A stretch of DNA of 64,000 nt from Acetobacteraceae bacterium (GCA_004843165.1 CP039459.1:561501-625500); one strand, 5' to 3'; positions 28,376 to 38,520 are shown, counted from the first letter of the stretch. Notes: generated by a model from the letters alone, not told the origin. Numbers and translations are program-made.

Positions 28376-29266
28376 TTACAGATAATATTTTAAGAGTGCA
28401 TCCCATCCCTGCTGAACACAAGCCGCATGAAGGGTATTTTCCAGCAAACAGGCAACCGTCATCGGCCCGACACCACCCGGCACCGGCGTGATCCAAGCGG
28501 CCTTATCCTTTACCTCGTCAAAAGCGACATCCCCGACAAGGCGCACCTTGCCATCCTCGCTCTCAACACGGTTAATCCCAACATCAATCACAATCGCCCC
28601 CTCTTGCACCCAATCACCACGGACAAGCTCCGATGTTCCTGTTGCCGAAATGATAATTTCCGCCTCACGGCAAAGAGAAGACAAATTTTCAGTATGGATA
28701 TTGGCAATCAAAACGGTTGCCTGCTCCCGTATTAAAAGCTGTGCCATTGGCTTGCCTACCAAATTAGAGGCCCCAATCACCAAAACTTTTTTACCTCGCA
28801 GATCAGGTGAAATTGTCCGTAATAAACGCCAGCATCCCAAGGGGGTACAGGGAATAATCGCCTCTTTCATCCCCAGAGAGAGACGACCGGCATTAATAAC
28901 GCCTAGCCCATCAACATCTTTTCGGTAATCCACTTCATTCAGAAGCCTTTGCGCATTAATATGCGGCGGCAACGGCAGCTGAATCAAAATACCATGAATG
29001 TTAGGATCTTGATTTAAACGGCGAATTTCTTTGAGCAGTTCTTTCTCAGAGACATCCTCTTGAAATTTCAAGGTCATGGAATTCATTCCGACCTCTTGCG
29101 CCTGAACGCCTTTTTTCCGAACGTAAATTTTAGAAGCTGGATCCTCCCCAACCAACAAAACGGCTAAGCCGGGCGCTTGCATATGTTCTTTATGGGTTCT
29201 GATAAAACCGGCAATGCGGGCTCTTAAAATTCTAGCCGCCTCACGGCCATTCAAAAGTTGCCCCAA
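28376..29266 (-). CDS. folD: bifunctional methylenetetrahydrofolate dehydrogenase/cyclohydrolase FolD
   Basis: FolD (296 residues) interconverts 5,10-methylene-THF and 10-formyl-THF, supplying one-carbon units. Motifs are VGEDPASKIYVRKKG, the catalytic Lys region, GILIQLPLPPHIN, DVDGLGVINAGRL, PCTPLG, then the Rossmann VIGASNLVGKPMAQLL and the C-terminal TPVPGGVGPMTVACLLENT. The frame opens at TTG (29266) with no in-frame ATG near, and the N-terminal GQLLNGREAA aligns with the usual xILDGKxxA. A TTG start is therefore likely but lacks a clear SD. It ends near the shared terminator. Confidence 0.95.
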   Translation of the reverse strand: MGQLLNGREAARILRARIAGFIRTHKEHMQAPGLAVLLVGEDPASKIYVRKKGVQAQEVGMNSMTLKFQEDVSEKELLKEIRRLNQDPNIHGILIQLPLPPHINAQRLLNEVDYRKDVDGLGVINAGRLSLGMKEAIIPCTPLGCWRLLRTISPDLRGKKVLVIGASNLVGKPMAQLLIREQATVLIANIHTENLSSLCREAEIIISATGTSELVRGDWVQEGAIVIDVGINRVESEDGKVRLVGDVAFDEVKDKAAWITPVPGGVGPMTVACLLENTLHAACVQQGWDALLKYYL

Positions 29267-29415
29267 TTTTTGCGTTTTATTTTGATGATACTGGTTCAGG
29301 ATCGTATTCCTGCTGTTAGAATTATTTTTTAAAGAATAAGTGAAAGCGTACTCTCCAGCTTCATATATGATTTAGAAAATATTTTATCCAGAAAAAAGGA
29401 TTTTTTCCAGTCTTC

Positions 29416-29454
29416 ATAAAAATTTAGATGCCCACATCCGCAGGCATCTAAATT
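29416..29454 (-). terminator. intrinsic terminator of the HtrA protease gene
   Basis: AATTTAGATGCC (29421-29432) and GGCATCTAAATT (29443-29454) form a perfect 12-bp stem. On the minus strand it is followed by TTTTATG. It lies 30 nt after the protease stop codon. Confidence 0.85.
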
Positions 29455-29483
29455 CTTTAAGCGCAAATTTTCAAACAAAAAGC

Positions 29484-31109
29484 TTAATCTTCAGCATTCT
29501 GATTAGTGCTAGAAACATCCTCATCCGCCTGAAGATTCCCATTAATCGCCATATATAAATGCTGACCATCTCTGAGAATTTGGAACAGAATTGGTTTTTT
29601 CGCCGTCAAAGATTGTGTGATAAAAGAAGAAGCCGCTTTCGGCGCTGTCACCGGATGGCTATTCACCTCTAAAATCACATCTCCCGGACGAATACCGGCA
29701 CGTAAAGCAACACTGTTGCCCCCAACCTCAATAACCGCGACCCCCTGAACATTTTCATCCACCCCGATTTCCTGACGGACACGTGGGTTGAGCGGTGAAA
29801 GTGTCAGACCAATCTTACCGGAATTTGCGGCACTCTCTTCACCATTTTTGGAAATTGTGGATAAATCCCCAGTGGTAAACGAAAGTTTTAAAGTCTTATT
29901 GGCACGAATGACGGAAATTTCTGCCTTCGTTCCCGGCGGCAAAGAACTGACTTTAACAGCCAAATCATGTGCATTTTTAACATTTTTCCCAGAAACGGCG
30001 ACAATCACATCCCCGCCCTTAATGCCGGCTTTATCTGCCGGGCTACCACCTGTCACAGATGCGACCAAAGCCCCTTCTGCAGGATTGGCAGGGCTTTTGG
30101 ATTTAATGCCCATGGCTTCGGCAAGGGCTGGGGTTAAATCCTGTCCAGCAACGCCCAGATAGCCACGAACCACATGGCCGCTCTTCCGTAACTGCTTCAC
30201 AACAGCGCTCACCGTATCGGACGGAATGGCAAAACCAATCCCGATAGAGCCGCCGCCATTTGGTGAAAGAATCATCGCATTCATACCGACAACTTTACCA
30301 TTTAAGGTCAAAAGCGGCCCGCCGGAATTTCCACGATTGATCGGAGCGTCTAACTGAATGAAATCATTATAGGCCCCGGAATGTAGATCTCTGCCCATAG
30401 CAGAGACAATCCCGGCTGTGACGGTGCCGCCAAGGCCGTACGGGTCGCCAACGGCCACAATCCACTGCCCTGGATTAAGCTCTTCAGATTCCCCAAGCTC
30501 TAAATATGGCAAGGCCGTATCCGGTTTGATTTTAAGTAAAGCAACATCGGTCTTGCTATCTTTACCGATAATTTTTGCAGGGTAAGAACGCCCATTATCC
30601 AGTTGCACAGAAACTTTGGTTGCCCCAGAAACAACATGAAAATTGGTGACAACATAACCATCCGCACTGATAAGGAAGCCCGAACCTTTTGCCTCAACCG
30701 GATGCGGTGGCTGTGGCATCATGCCGGGCATGCCGGGCATCATAAAGGGAAAAGGAAAACCAAAAGGCATCATGCCGCCTTGTGGCGGCCCCATCTGGAT
30801 TGAGGGGCCTTCGCCATCCTCATCTTGGCCACTATCTTTTACCGTTGCGCTCACAGAAACGACCGCCGGTTTCACCGATTTCACCAAAGGCACGAAATCC
30901 GGCACGGAAGCCGTCTGTGCATGGGGACGGATCACGGTTGCACTATTTTTCTCATCTATCTTTGCGGGCGTGGAGGAAGAAGAGGTTAATGAGGATAAAA
31001 GAGAGGCATGAGCCTCGGAAAAAGCCATCCCGGAAACACTCGCCCCTAGAAACAAGGAGAGGGCAAGCTTGCTTTTTAAAAAAGATTTTCTCTTTAGATT
31101 CAATGTCAT
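29484..31109 (-). CDS. degP: DegP/HtrA-type periplasmic serine protease
   Basis: A Do-family protease and chaperone of the periplasm, 541 residues from the ATG at 31109 (AAGGG at 7 nt; a GTG 15 codons upstream is discarded). A signal peptide ends near EAHA. A Pro/Met/Gly-rich linker (GMMPFGFPFPFMMPGMPG) precedes the catalytic domain. The triad is His in TNFHVVSGA, Asp in DSKTDVALLK and Ser in RGNSGGPLL. Two PDZ domains follow (RGYLGVAGQDL region and VQGVAVIEVGGNSVALRAGI region). It degrades misfolded envelope proteins. DegP versus DegQ naming is not certain. Confidence 0.94.
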   Translation of the reverse strand: MTLNLKRKSFLKSKLALSLFLGASVSGMAFSEAHASLLSSLTSSSSTPAKIDEKNSATVIRPHAQTASVPDFVPLVKSVKPAVVSVSATVKDSGQDEDGEGPSIQMGPPQGGMMPFGFPFPFMMPGMPGMMPQPPHPVEAKGSGFLISADGYVVTNFHVVSGATKVSVQLDNGRSYPAKIIGKDSKTDVALLKIKPDTALPYLELGESEELNPGQWIVAVGDPYGLGGTVTAGIVSAMGRDLHSGAYNDFIQLDAPINRGNSGGPLLTLNGKVVGMNAMILSPNGGGSIGIGFAIPSDTVSAVVKQLRKSGHVVRGYLGVAGQDLTPALAEAMGIKSKSPANPAEGALVASVTGGSPADKAGIKGGDVIVAVSGKNVKNAHDLAVKVSSLPPGTKAEISVIRANKTLKLSFTTGDLSTISKNGEESAANSGKIGLTLSPLNPRVRQEIGVDENVQGVAVIEVGGNSVALRAGIRPGDVILEVNSHPVTAPKAASSFITQSLTAKKPILFQILRDGQHLYMAINGNLQADEDVSSTNQNAED

Positions 31110-31275
31110 TCTTTGACCCTTTTTCAAATCAGGCACATTCCCAGCCCTCATCACGATACAATATCGTAAGAGATAAGCATCCTAAGACACGTTATCAAAT
31201 TCTGATCGTATAAAATTTTGCAATATATATCTTCTTTTACATATCAATTTTTGCAAAAAATATCTTTTTATTAAA

Positions 31276-31731
31276 TTAAGACCTCACAGAAGGCTGTCGC
31301 TCTCGCAAACGCTCAAAGAAATTTTTAAGCATTTGTGTGCTTTCCCGTTCACGAATCCCCCCAAAAATTTCCAAAGGTGGATATGGGAGATTCAAAGAGA
31401 AAAGGCGAGGACCATGTTCCACGGCACCGCCCTTTTGGTCATAGGCCGCAAAGCTCAAAGCCTGAATTTTAAACGCCCCGATCGCTGCGGCGCATAAAGG
31501 GCACGGTTCCAGCGTCACAGCGAGCGCTGTATGACGTAAAAAGGCTGAACCATATTTTTGGCACGCTGCCTCTAACACCAGCATCTCTGCATGGGCTAAA
31601 GGATTATCCTGTTCAATAACCCGATTACCATTTGCCGCTAAAAGATTGCCCTGAGCATCCATCAAAGCCGCGCCAACAGGAACTTCCCCCCGCTGGCCTG
31701 CCGCACTCGCCTGTGCGAAAGCCGCCGTCAT
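31276..31731 (-). CDS. tadA: tRNA-specific adenosine deaminase TadA
   Basis: TadA converts the wobble adenosine of tRNA-Arg(ACG) to inosine. I start it at the ATG at 31731 (151 residues). The much longer open frame runs back across the divergent rluB start and has no family match before this point. The zinc site reads HAEM (catalytic Glu) and PCPLC, preceded by GEVPVGAALMD. The ending GGAVEHGPRLF, then GGIRERESTQMLKNFFERLR is the usual TadA C-terminus. It is divergent from rluB. Confidence 0.92.
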   Translation of the reverse strand: MTAAFAQASAAGQRGEVPVGAALMDAQGNLLAANGNRVIEQDNPLAHAEMLVLEAACQKYGSAFLRHTALAVTLEPCPLCAAAIGAFKIQALSFAAYDQKGGAVEHGPRLFSLNLPYPPLEIFGGIRERESTQMLKNFFERLRERQPSVRS

Positions 31732-31844
31732 AAGGCTTTCCCATTGCTTCTTTGTCCAGTATAATTTCTTTTTTGGAGGGGTAAAATGAGGATCTTTGAA
31801 TTTTTCCTCTTCAAAGCTGTTCTCTTTATCGTTATTTGCTAGAT

Positions 31845-32933
31845 ATGCGCCAAAATTCAAAACAAACCTCCCCCGTCTCCGAATCTTCTCAAAAACATAG
31901 CGCTTCTGCTCCAGTAGCGCCAAGTGACAATCGTTCCGGCGAAAGAATTGCCAAATATTTAGCACGTTGCGGCATTGCAAGCCGCCGTGAAAGCGAAAAA
32001 CTCGTCGAAAAAGGGCGCATTTCCGTTTATTTTGCAGAGAGCCGCAAAAAAGAAAAAATTACGCACCCCTCCACCCTGATTGCCAAAACGGATCAGGTCT
32101 TTATGGATGATCTGCCTATTGATCCGCCGGCTATGCCCCGCCTCTGGCTCTATCATAAACCTTCAGGCCTCATTACGACCCATAGCGATCCGCTTGGCCG
32201 CCCAACCATTTTTGAGAATCTTCCCAAAGAGCTTCCCCGTGTGATTTCAGTCGGACGGCTTGACCTTAATTCCGAAGGCCTTCTTTTACTCACCAATGAT
32301 GGCAATCTCAGCCGAGAGCTCGAATTACCCGACAGAGGCTGGAAAAGAATTTATCGGGTACGTGTTTTTGGCACCATTAACAAAGAGGCGCTGGAAGACC
32401 TTAAAAACGGCATTGTTGTCGAAGGGGTTCAGTACAAGTCCATCCTCGTTAAACCTGAGGGACCTCTCAATTCAGGCCGAAATACATGGCTGACAGTTCA
32501 ACTCCAAGAGGGTAAGAACCGGGAAATCCGCCGTGTCATGCAAGCTTTAGGGCTCAAAGTAAATCGCCTCATCCGTATGGCCTACGGCCCTTTCACGCTT
32601 GGCAATCTGCCAACAGGTATGGTGCAGCCCCTGACACCAGAAGAGGCTCATCACGCTCTGCCAAGCTATTTTCCAGCACCAAACGGCAAAACTGTTTCTG
32701 CAATTTCTGTGCCGATGAAACAGGAAGAGGCTAAAAATATCCGTGGCAAAACCGCCCACAAAAAAGAGAATTTCACCAAAGCATTTCATGTGCCTGACAA
32801 GAAAAATTCTCAAAAACCGGGAAAAGCTAAATTTGGCACAGTGAAATACGATAAAAAAGAAGGATTTACTTCCGCAAAAACCTTTACACCGCAAAAATCT
32901 CAAAAAAGAATCAAACGGAATTTTAAAAAATGA
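31845..32933 (+). CDS. rluB: 23S rRNA pseudouridine synthase, RluB/RsuA family
   Basis: A 362-residue synthase that makes pseudouridine in rRNA. The N-terminal S4 RNA-binding domain is ERIAKYLARCGIASRRESEKLVEKGRI (about 30-90). The catalytic Asp lies in VGRLDLNSEGLLLLTNDG, and QEGKNREIRRVMQALG is the late family motif. A Lys-rich, low-complexity tail of about 90 residues follows, as in many RluB-type proteins. ATG at 31845 is chosen over a TTG three codons upstream; the SD is weak. The stop codon overlaps the rsmD start (ATGA), so the two are coupled. Confidence 0.92.
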   Translation: MRQNSKQTSPVSESSQKHSASAPVAPSDNRSGERIAKYLARCGIASRRESEKLVEKGRISVYFAESRKKEKITHPSTLIAKTDQVFMDDLPIDPPAMPRLWLYHKPSGLITTHSDPLGRPTIFENLPKELPRVISVGRLDLNSEGLLLLTNDGNLSRELELPDRGWKRIYRVRVFGTINKEALEDLKNGIVVEGVQYKSILVKPEGPLNSGRNTWLTVQLQEGKNREIRRVMQALGLKVNRLIRMAYGPFTLGNLPTGMVQPLTPEEAHHALPSYFPAPNGKTVSAISVPMKQEEAKNIRGKTAHKKENFTKAFHVPDKKNSQKPGKAKFGTVKYDKKEGFTSAKTFTPQKSQKRIKRNFKK

Positions 32934-33520
32934 GCCTGAGAATTTCCGGGGGAGAATTTAAAAATCTGCATCTCAACACCCCTCCGGGTCGGGAAACCCG
33001 ACCAACGAGTGAACGTGCACGCTCCGCCATTTTTGATATGCTGCGCCATGCTCCTTGGGGAGGAGAGGAAATTTTTTCCGGAACAGTTTTAGATGGATTC
33101 GCAGGTACCGGAGCGCTTGGACTTGAAGCCCTCTCCCGTGGCTGTCATTTTGCCTATTTTTTTGAAAAAAACATCAGAGCGCTCAAGGCGCTCACGATGA
33201 ATATCGAACGCTGTAAAGTACAAGAACAAGTCCGCCTTTTTTCAACGGATATTTTAAGACCGCCTATTTTTAAAAAATCTTGGGAAATGCCCGCACCACG
33301 GCTCATTTTTCTAGATCCGCCTTATGAAAAAAATCTTGTTCCCCGCAGTCTTAATGCGCTTAAAAAGGCAGGATGGCTTGAAAATCCAGATCTTTTAATT
33401 GTCGCGGAAACAGGAGAAAGTGAAATTTTTGAAGCCGTGCCGGGGGCTGAAAATCTCTTAGAAGAAAGGCGCTTTGGAGCGGCAATGATGCGCTTTTGGT
33501 GTCCCAATAAAACCATATGA
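32930..33520 (+). CDS. rsmD: 16S rRNA (guanine966-N2)-methyltransferase RsmD
   Basis: RsmD (196 residues) methylates G966 of 16S rRNA using SAM. The family start is LRISGGEFKNLHLNTPPGRETRPTS. The SAM motif is VLDGFAGTGALGLEALSRG, and the catalytic D/NPPY motif is seen as FLDPPYEKN. The C-terminal ERRFGAAMMRFW ends the fold. Its ATG overlaps the rluB stop by 4 nt. The pairing of a pseudouridine synthase with RsmD is common in alphaproteobacteria. Confidence 0.95.
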   Translation: MSLRISGGEFKNLHLNTPPGRETRPTSERARSAIFDMLRHAPWGGEEIFSGTVLDGFAGTGALGLEALSRGCHFAYFFEKNIRALKALTMNIERCKVQEQVRLFSTDILRPPIFKKSWEMPAPRLIFLDPPYEKNLVPRSLNALKKAGWLENPDLLIVAETGESEIFEAVPGAENLLEERRFGAAMMRFWCPNKTI

Positions 33521-33626
33521 AAAAGAATAAGCGGGATTTTTCATCTCTTGCCTTGGTGTGTTCTGTTTATTTATTGTATCCTGTCCCAGAATATTGTGTT
33601 TTGGGGCGATATGAGACAAATCTGAG

Positions 33627-36600
33627 GTGAATGCCATTTCCTTTTTCACTTTTTTAAAAAAAATATTTTCAGAAAATGAGCTAGGAAATAAAAGCCAAGC
33701 TGAAGAAGAGCTCTTGTTATATCAAGATTCTTTTCCCCCAACCCATGATGAAGACACCCCGAACGCTTGGACAAAAACGCTTCATTTTATTTCGAATTTT
33801 TGCGGATTATTTTTTGGCCTCTCGTTCCTCATTTTAGCGGGTTATTTTTTTCTCGCTCTGACGACATTTAATCAATTTGACCCGAATTTGGATACGGCTA
33901 ACGGTAATCCTGTCCAGAACATGACTGGTATTTTAGGAGCGGATATCTCTAACGTGCTTTTACATTTCTTTGGTATTGGATCTTTCTTCATCGCTATTTT
34001 GCTTGCCGGATGGGGAATTGAACTTATCTACGCTGGCAAGCCGGGCAATATTGTCACCCGTGCATTGGGCGGCCTTGCTTTTCTCTTTTCAGGCGCTGCT
34101 TTTGCAAGTCTTTTTGAATGGATCTTCTTTGCACCTGATGGCGTTGAGGCATGGAAACATTTCATTCCGAACACCTCTCTCGGCGGCTATGTCGGGGCAT
34201 ATTTTGGGCGTGAACTTCTAGCACTCTTTTCCATTGCCTCTCCCAATCATATTTCACCGGAAAAATCAGTCGGGCTGATGATTTTGGGGATTTTAACCCT
34301 TATCGGTACGGCGGCTGTCGCCTTTCGAATGCCGCTGGAATATTGGATTTCCTTCGGCAAATTTCTGGGGAAGATCTATCATCACTTTTTCCCGGAAAAA
34401 TCCAGCAAAAGACCCTACCGCAAACATAGCCTGACAGATAGTCCGTTTTCGGATGTTCACCATCCCTCTCCCAATGTCCCTGATATGCTTGGCAGCGAAC
34501 CTTTCGCGGAAAATAACAAAAATGACCCCTGGTTCTCCACCAAAGAGACACCTTCTGCAAACGTGCAGGAACCGAACATAAATCCAGAAGTTTTTGTGGC
34601 AGAAAAACCTGCTATCATAGCAACGCCCATTCACCGCAGTCCTTTGCCGCCAATTGAAGAGGAAACATCTTCTTTTCCGCATCCACAGGAAGAAATACGC
34701 TCTCCGCTAGAAGAGCTGCCATTAAAGACAAATCCGACCTCCTCCGACATACATTCTCACGAGGTGCAATCTCACGATATACATGAGGAGATCTCTACAC
34801 AGGCGGCAACAGAGGGTCAAAATCTTTCTTCCCAACATCGCTCTCTCTCTAAAAATGAGATCGCAAATCATCTTCCTTCGGAAGAGGTAGAAGAGGATGC
34901 CAGTGCTTTTTCTTCTTTAGGCAAATATTTTACACCACGTCCACAGCCAAGTGTCGGCTCGCCTTTCGAGCCAGCACCGCAACCGCATTATATCGGGACA
35001 CCACCGATCCGAAACACCTATGACCTTCACCGTGAAGAGGATGAGTATGATCCCTTCCATCCTGAAGGAAATTCTGAAACAGACGCACATATCACCTCTC
35101 GCCAAGCAATGCCGCCAACGGTACCTTATACGGCACCTGCCCCCTCCCCTACCGTAAGGCCGGCAGAAACACAGGTACCATTCCAGCCGCAACCAGAGAA
35201 CAGAACAGCACCACTGCCTAACCCGTCAAGCCAGAGCCAGCCAAGTTACGCCCCACCTGTGCCTGAACGTCCGGTGCAACAGCCAACGCAATATGTGCAA
35301 ACACCACCGGCACCAACGCCGCAACCAGCACCGCAACCAACACAGCCTGCGCCTCGCCCTCCAATGCCGATGTCCTCTTCACCTTATTCCAAGGAAAACT
35401 GGATCAAGCCCTCGCTTTCTTTACTCGAAGACCGTCCCCCAAATGAGGAAATTCCGACAGAAGAAGACCTCAAGGAAATGGGCGAATCTCTTGAGCAAGT
35501 TCTTGCTGAATATAAAATTAAAGGACAAGTGGTGGCGATCCGCCGTGGCCCTGTTGCAACCCTTTTTGAATTCCGTCCGATTGCGGGCACAAGAGAAAGC
35601 CAGATTGTCACCTTAAGTGACGATATTGCCCGCTCTCTCGCTGTTGCCAATATCCGCATTACCCGTGTTTCAGGTCGAAATACTGTTGGTTTAGAGGTGC
35701 CTAACCATATCAGAGACATGGTCTCCTTTGTGGAGCTGCTCAACAATCCAACATGGACAGGAAGCAAAGGCTATCTAGAGCTTGCTCTTGGGAAAAACGT
35801 GACGGGCAAGCCTGTTTACGCTGATCTTGCAAAAATGCCCCATCTTTTGGTTGCCGGAACGACAGGTTCAGGGAAATCCGTTGGGATGAACGCTATGCTG
35901 CTCTCCTTGCTTCTGCGTCTCAGCCCTGAAGATTGCCGCATGATTCTGGTTGACCCGAAAAAGCTTGAATTCTCGCTTTATGAAGGTATTCCACACCTGC
36001 TGACCCCTGTCATTACCGAGGCAGATAAAGCCTTAGGTGCGCTTCGTTGGGCTGTTGGCGAAATGGAGCGCCGTTACCAGTTCCTTGCAGATGCCGGTGT
36101 GCGCAACATTGTCAATTATAACCACAGGGCAAGAGAAATCCGTGCAGGACGTGCCTCCAACATTCGCACCTATCAAAGCGGAAACGATCCGCAAACAGGC
36201 CTGCCCATTACAGAGGAGGTCGAGCTTCCAAGCGAACATCTCCCTTATATCGTCATCGTGATTGATGAGATGGCCGATTTGATTATGAGTGACGGCAAGG
36301 GGAAAGAAATCGAGGCTGGTGTCGTCCGTCTTGCACAAAAAGCACGTGCCTGCGGTATTCATTTAATTATCGCCACCCAAAGACCATCTGCCGATGTGAT
36401 TACAGGCTTAATCAAAGCCAACTTCCCAAGCCGTATCGCTTTCCAGGTCACCAATAAAATTGACTCACGGATTGTCTTGGATGTTGCCGGTGGCGAACAA
36501 TTACTTGGCAATGGGGATATGCTTTTCCGTTTTCCCGGCAAACCGATTATCCGTCTGCACGGCCCTTATATCAGTGAGGAGGAAGTGGATGCCGTTGCCA

Positions 36601-36986
36601 ATGATCTCCGGAGTAAACAAGCGCCCGTTTACAATTCCGACATTGCGCAGAAAATGGAAGAGGCAGCCAACGAAGATAACAGTAAAAGCGGTGGGGCTGA
36701 TTCTGGCAGTGGCTCCGGCGGTGATAAAGACGAGCTCTACGAAGAGGCCGTTGAGATTATCTTTAAACATAAACGTGCTACGGCCAGCTTTCTACAACGC
36801 CAGCTCAGCATCGGCTATAACCGTGCCTCGAAAATCATTGAAACGATGGAAGAGGAAGGCATTGTCGGCCCTGCCTCTGCCAGCGGCAAGCGGGATATTC
36901 TCGCAAGAAAACCGCCGAAAGAGGAAAATGACGGATTTGAGGATTCTTTCTCTGGTGAAGAGGACGATGAAAATCATCTCTTCTAA
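33627..36986 (+). CDS. ftsK: DNA translocase FtsK
   Basis: FtsK (1119 residues) anchors at the septum and pumps chromosomal DNA toward dif. The N-terminus has about four membrane helices (about residues 50-250). The linker (about 260-590) is Pro/Gln/Glu-rich. The motor domain has Walker A VAGTTGSGKSVGMNAM and Walker B IVIVIDEMADLIM, with the QRPSADVITGLIKANFPSRI motif. The C-terminal gamma winged helix (ATASFLQRQLSIGYNRASKIIETMEEEGIVG, given in pieces) reads KOPS sites. The start is a GTG at 33627 just after GAG; SD spacing is poor, so the exact start is open. Confidence 0.95.
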   Translation: MNAISFFTFLKKIFSENELGNKSQAEEELLLYQDSFPPTHDEDTPNAWTKTLHFISNFCGLFFGLSFLILAGYFFLALTTFNQFDPNLDTANGNPVQNMTGILGADISNVLLHFFGIGSFFIAILLAGWGIELIYAGKPGNIVTRALGGLAFLFSGAAFASLFEWIFFAPDGVEAWKHFIPNTSLGGYVGAYFGRELLALFSIASPNHISPEKSVGLMILGILTLIGTAAVAFRMPLEYWISFGKFLGKIYHHFFPEKSSKRPYRKHSLTDSPFSDVHHPSPNVPDMLGSEPFAENNKNDPWFSTKETPSANVQEPNINPEVFVAEKPAIIATPIHRSPLPPIEEETSSFPHPQEEIRSPLEELPLKTNPTSSDIHSHEVQSHDIHEEISTQAATEGQNLSSQHRSLSKNEIANHLPSEEVEEDASAFSSLGKYFTPRPQPSVGSPFEPAPQPHYIGTPPIRNTYDLHREEDEYDPFHPEGNSETDAHITSRQAMPPTVPYTAPAPSPTVRPAETQVPFQPQPENRTAPLPNPSSQSQPSYAPPVPERPVQQPTQYVQTPPAPTPQPAPQPTQPAPRPPMPMSSSPYSKENWIKPSLSLLEDRPPNEEIPTEEDLKEMGESLEQVLAEYKIKGQVVAIRRGPVATLFEFRPIAGTRESQIVTLSDDIARSLAVANIRITRVSGRNTVGLEVPNHIRDMVSFVELLNNPTWTGSKGYLELALGKNVTGKPVYADLAKMPHLLVAGTTGSGKSVGMNAMLLSLLLRLSPEDCRMILVDPKKLEFSLYEGIPHLLTPVITEADKALGALRWAVGEMERRYQFLADAGVRNIVNYNHRAREIRAGRASNIRTYQSGNDPQTGLPITEEVELPSEHLPYIVIVIDEMADLIMSDGKGKEIEAGVVRLAQKARACGIHLIIATQRPSADVITGLIKANFPSRIAFQVTNKIDSRIVLDVAGGEQLLGNGDMLFRFPGKPIIRLHGPYISEEEVDAVANDLRSKQAPVYNSDIAQKMEEAANEDNSKSGGADSGSGSGGDKDELYEEAVEIIFKHKRATASFLQRQLSIGYNRASKIIETMEEEGIVGPASASGKRDILARKPPKEENDGFEDSFSGEEDDENHLF

Positions 36987-37013
36987 ACCCTGTCTTCTTC
37001 CATACACGCCCCA

Positions 37014-37835
37014 ATGCCTCATCTTATGAGCCAAGCCCCGCTTCCAAAAGAAGACGGGGCAAGGTTTTTCCGGAAAGGAATGACCTTACCGCTTCTCTAT
37101 CTTTCACCGCATTTTGCTGTCATCGCAAAACCCGCAGGCATGGCTGTTTACCCGACAAAAAACACCTCCCACAAAACAGTTGAAGAATATCTTCAGCCTC
37201 AAAAGCGTGGAGGGCCATGGCTGGTGCATCGTTTGGATCAGGATACGGCAGGATGTCTGCTCATTGCACGGCGTAAAACGGCGCTGATTGCGGCACAAAA
37301 TCTCTTTGCCGGAATAAAAAATACCAAAAATCTCTCTAAAATTTACTGGGCTATTTTAGAAGATGTCCTTGATCCCTCCCTTGGGGACAGTGGTGAAATC
37401 ACTGTGCCTTTGTATAAAATACGTAAAAAACAAAAATGGTTTATGCAAGCCTGCCCCGATGTGAATGCCCTCCCCTCCTCCCTTAGAAAAGAGATTCTGC
37501 CAGCAAAAACAAAATGGAAAAAACGCGGCGAGCACAATGGGAAAACATGGATTGAACTGGAACTCCTCACAGGGCGCACCCATCAGGCCAGGGTGCATTG
37601 CCAATTTTTAGGTGCTGCCATTTTAGGCGATACGCTTTACAGCCAATCCACGGCCGCTGCAAGCCAACCTCTATGCCTTTTGGCACGTTCCCTTTTCCTC
37701 CAGCTTCCGTCTAGCGAAAAAATCGAAGCCAGCATGCCGCCACCTGATTTTATGACTACCGAAATTCAAAAAATCCATCCTGATTTTATCTCTTCATCAG
37801 TACCCTTCTTGGGAAAGGATCCTTTTTTTCCGTGA
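37014..37835 (+). CDS. RluA family pseudouridine synthase
   Basis: A 273-residue RNA pseudouridine synthase. The catalytic motif is LVHRLDQDTAGCLLIAR near residue 75, preceded by FAVIAKPAGMAVYP. The late motif LTGRTHQARVHCQFLGAAILGD is the family signature. No S4 domain is present, so it belongs to the short RluA/TruC-like group. The exact rRNA or tRNA target cannot be named. It starts 27 nt after ftsK and its stop overlaps the GTG of the next gene, so it is translationally coupled to it. Confidence 0.88.
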   Translation: MPHLMSQAPLPKEDGARFFRKGMTLPLLYLSPHFAVIAKPAGMAVYPTKNTSHKTVEEYLQPQKRGGPWLVHRLDQDTAGCLLIARRKTALIAAQNLFAGIKNTKNLSKIYWAILEDVLDPSLGDSGEITVPLYKIRKKQKWFMQACPDVNALPSSLRKEILPAKTKWKKRGEHNGKTWIELELLTGRTHQARVHCQFLGAAILGDTLYSQSTAAASQPLCLLARSLFLQLPSSEKIEASMPPPDFMTTEIQKIHPDFISSSVPFLGKDPFFP

Positions 37836-38482
37836 AAAAATCTTTATCTTGCGCCGCCTCTCTTCTTGGGCTTTCCATCCTAAGCGCCTGCCAAATGCAG
37901 ACCAATCCCAAAGCACCACCGCCAATCCAACCTGATAGCAAAAATTATTCCAAATCTTTGCCTCAAAATTTACAGCCCAATGAACTTGATCCGCATTTTA
38001 CCCAAGCGGTAAAGGCAAAAGAACTCGCCCAATGGTGCCTCTCCAACGATCAAGACCACATGCAGGGGTCAGGCGGAACAATCAGCGGAAATCCGTGGAA
38101 TGCGTATCAACAGGAAGATTATTTCTGCGCTATCCCTCTCGTTGCCTCAACCGAATATCAGGCCGTTATCCTCCGTTTCCAGCCGCTTTCCGATAAAAAA
38201 AGCTATTTCCAAGCCGATTTAGCGCATCTACCCGCCATGACGCATCATGGTTTTGTGTTTAAGCAAATCACACTTTATCAGCTCAAGGAAGAATTTCGAA
38301 AAAATAAGCGCTTTGAACATACCGTGCTTTGGGAGGAAAATCGTGCGCCAACCCCTTATGCCAAACCACCTTATTGGCCTTGCTATGAAGGATGGCCCTT
38401 TGGCATGGTTCAACCTGCCAGCCCCATCTGCCATCCTGATTTGCAAAATCACCGCCTCATTCAATCACAAGTGCGCTACTGA
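37832..38482 (+). CDS. hypothetical lipoprotein
   Basis: A 216-residue predicted lipoprotein: MKKSLSCAASLLGLSILSAC with lipobox Cys at 20, starting from a GTG that overlaps the RluA-type stop (GTGA). The mature part has several Cys (about 68, 97, 184, 201) and Trp/Pro/Tyr-rich stretches such as PPYWPCYEGWPFGMVQPA. No known family was recognised. It ends just before a terminator. Coupling to a pseudouridine synthase is probably incidental. Confidence 0.72.
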   Translation: MKKSLSCAASLLGLSILSACQMQTNPKAPPPIQPDSKNYSKSLPQNLQPNELDPHFTQAVKAKELAQWCLSNDQDHMQGSGGTISGNPWNAYQQEDYFCAIPLVASTEYQAVILRFQPLSDKKSYFQADLAHLPAMTHHGFVFKQITLYQLKEEFRKNKRFEHTVLWEENRAPTPYAKPPYWPCYEGWPFGMVQPASPICHPDLQNHRLIQSQVRY

Positions 38483-38490
38483 CAAATATA

Positions 38491-38520
38491 AAAAACCCCG
38501 CCTTTAAAGCGGGGTTTCCT
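38491..38520. terminator. bidirectional terminator between the lipoprotein and ubiH-type genes
   Basis: AAACCCCGC pairs with GCGGGGTTT (38493-38501 with 38509-38517), loop CTTTAAA, flanked by A- and T-tracts. The genes converge here. Confidence 0.88.
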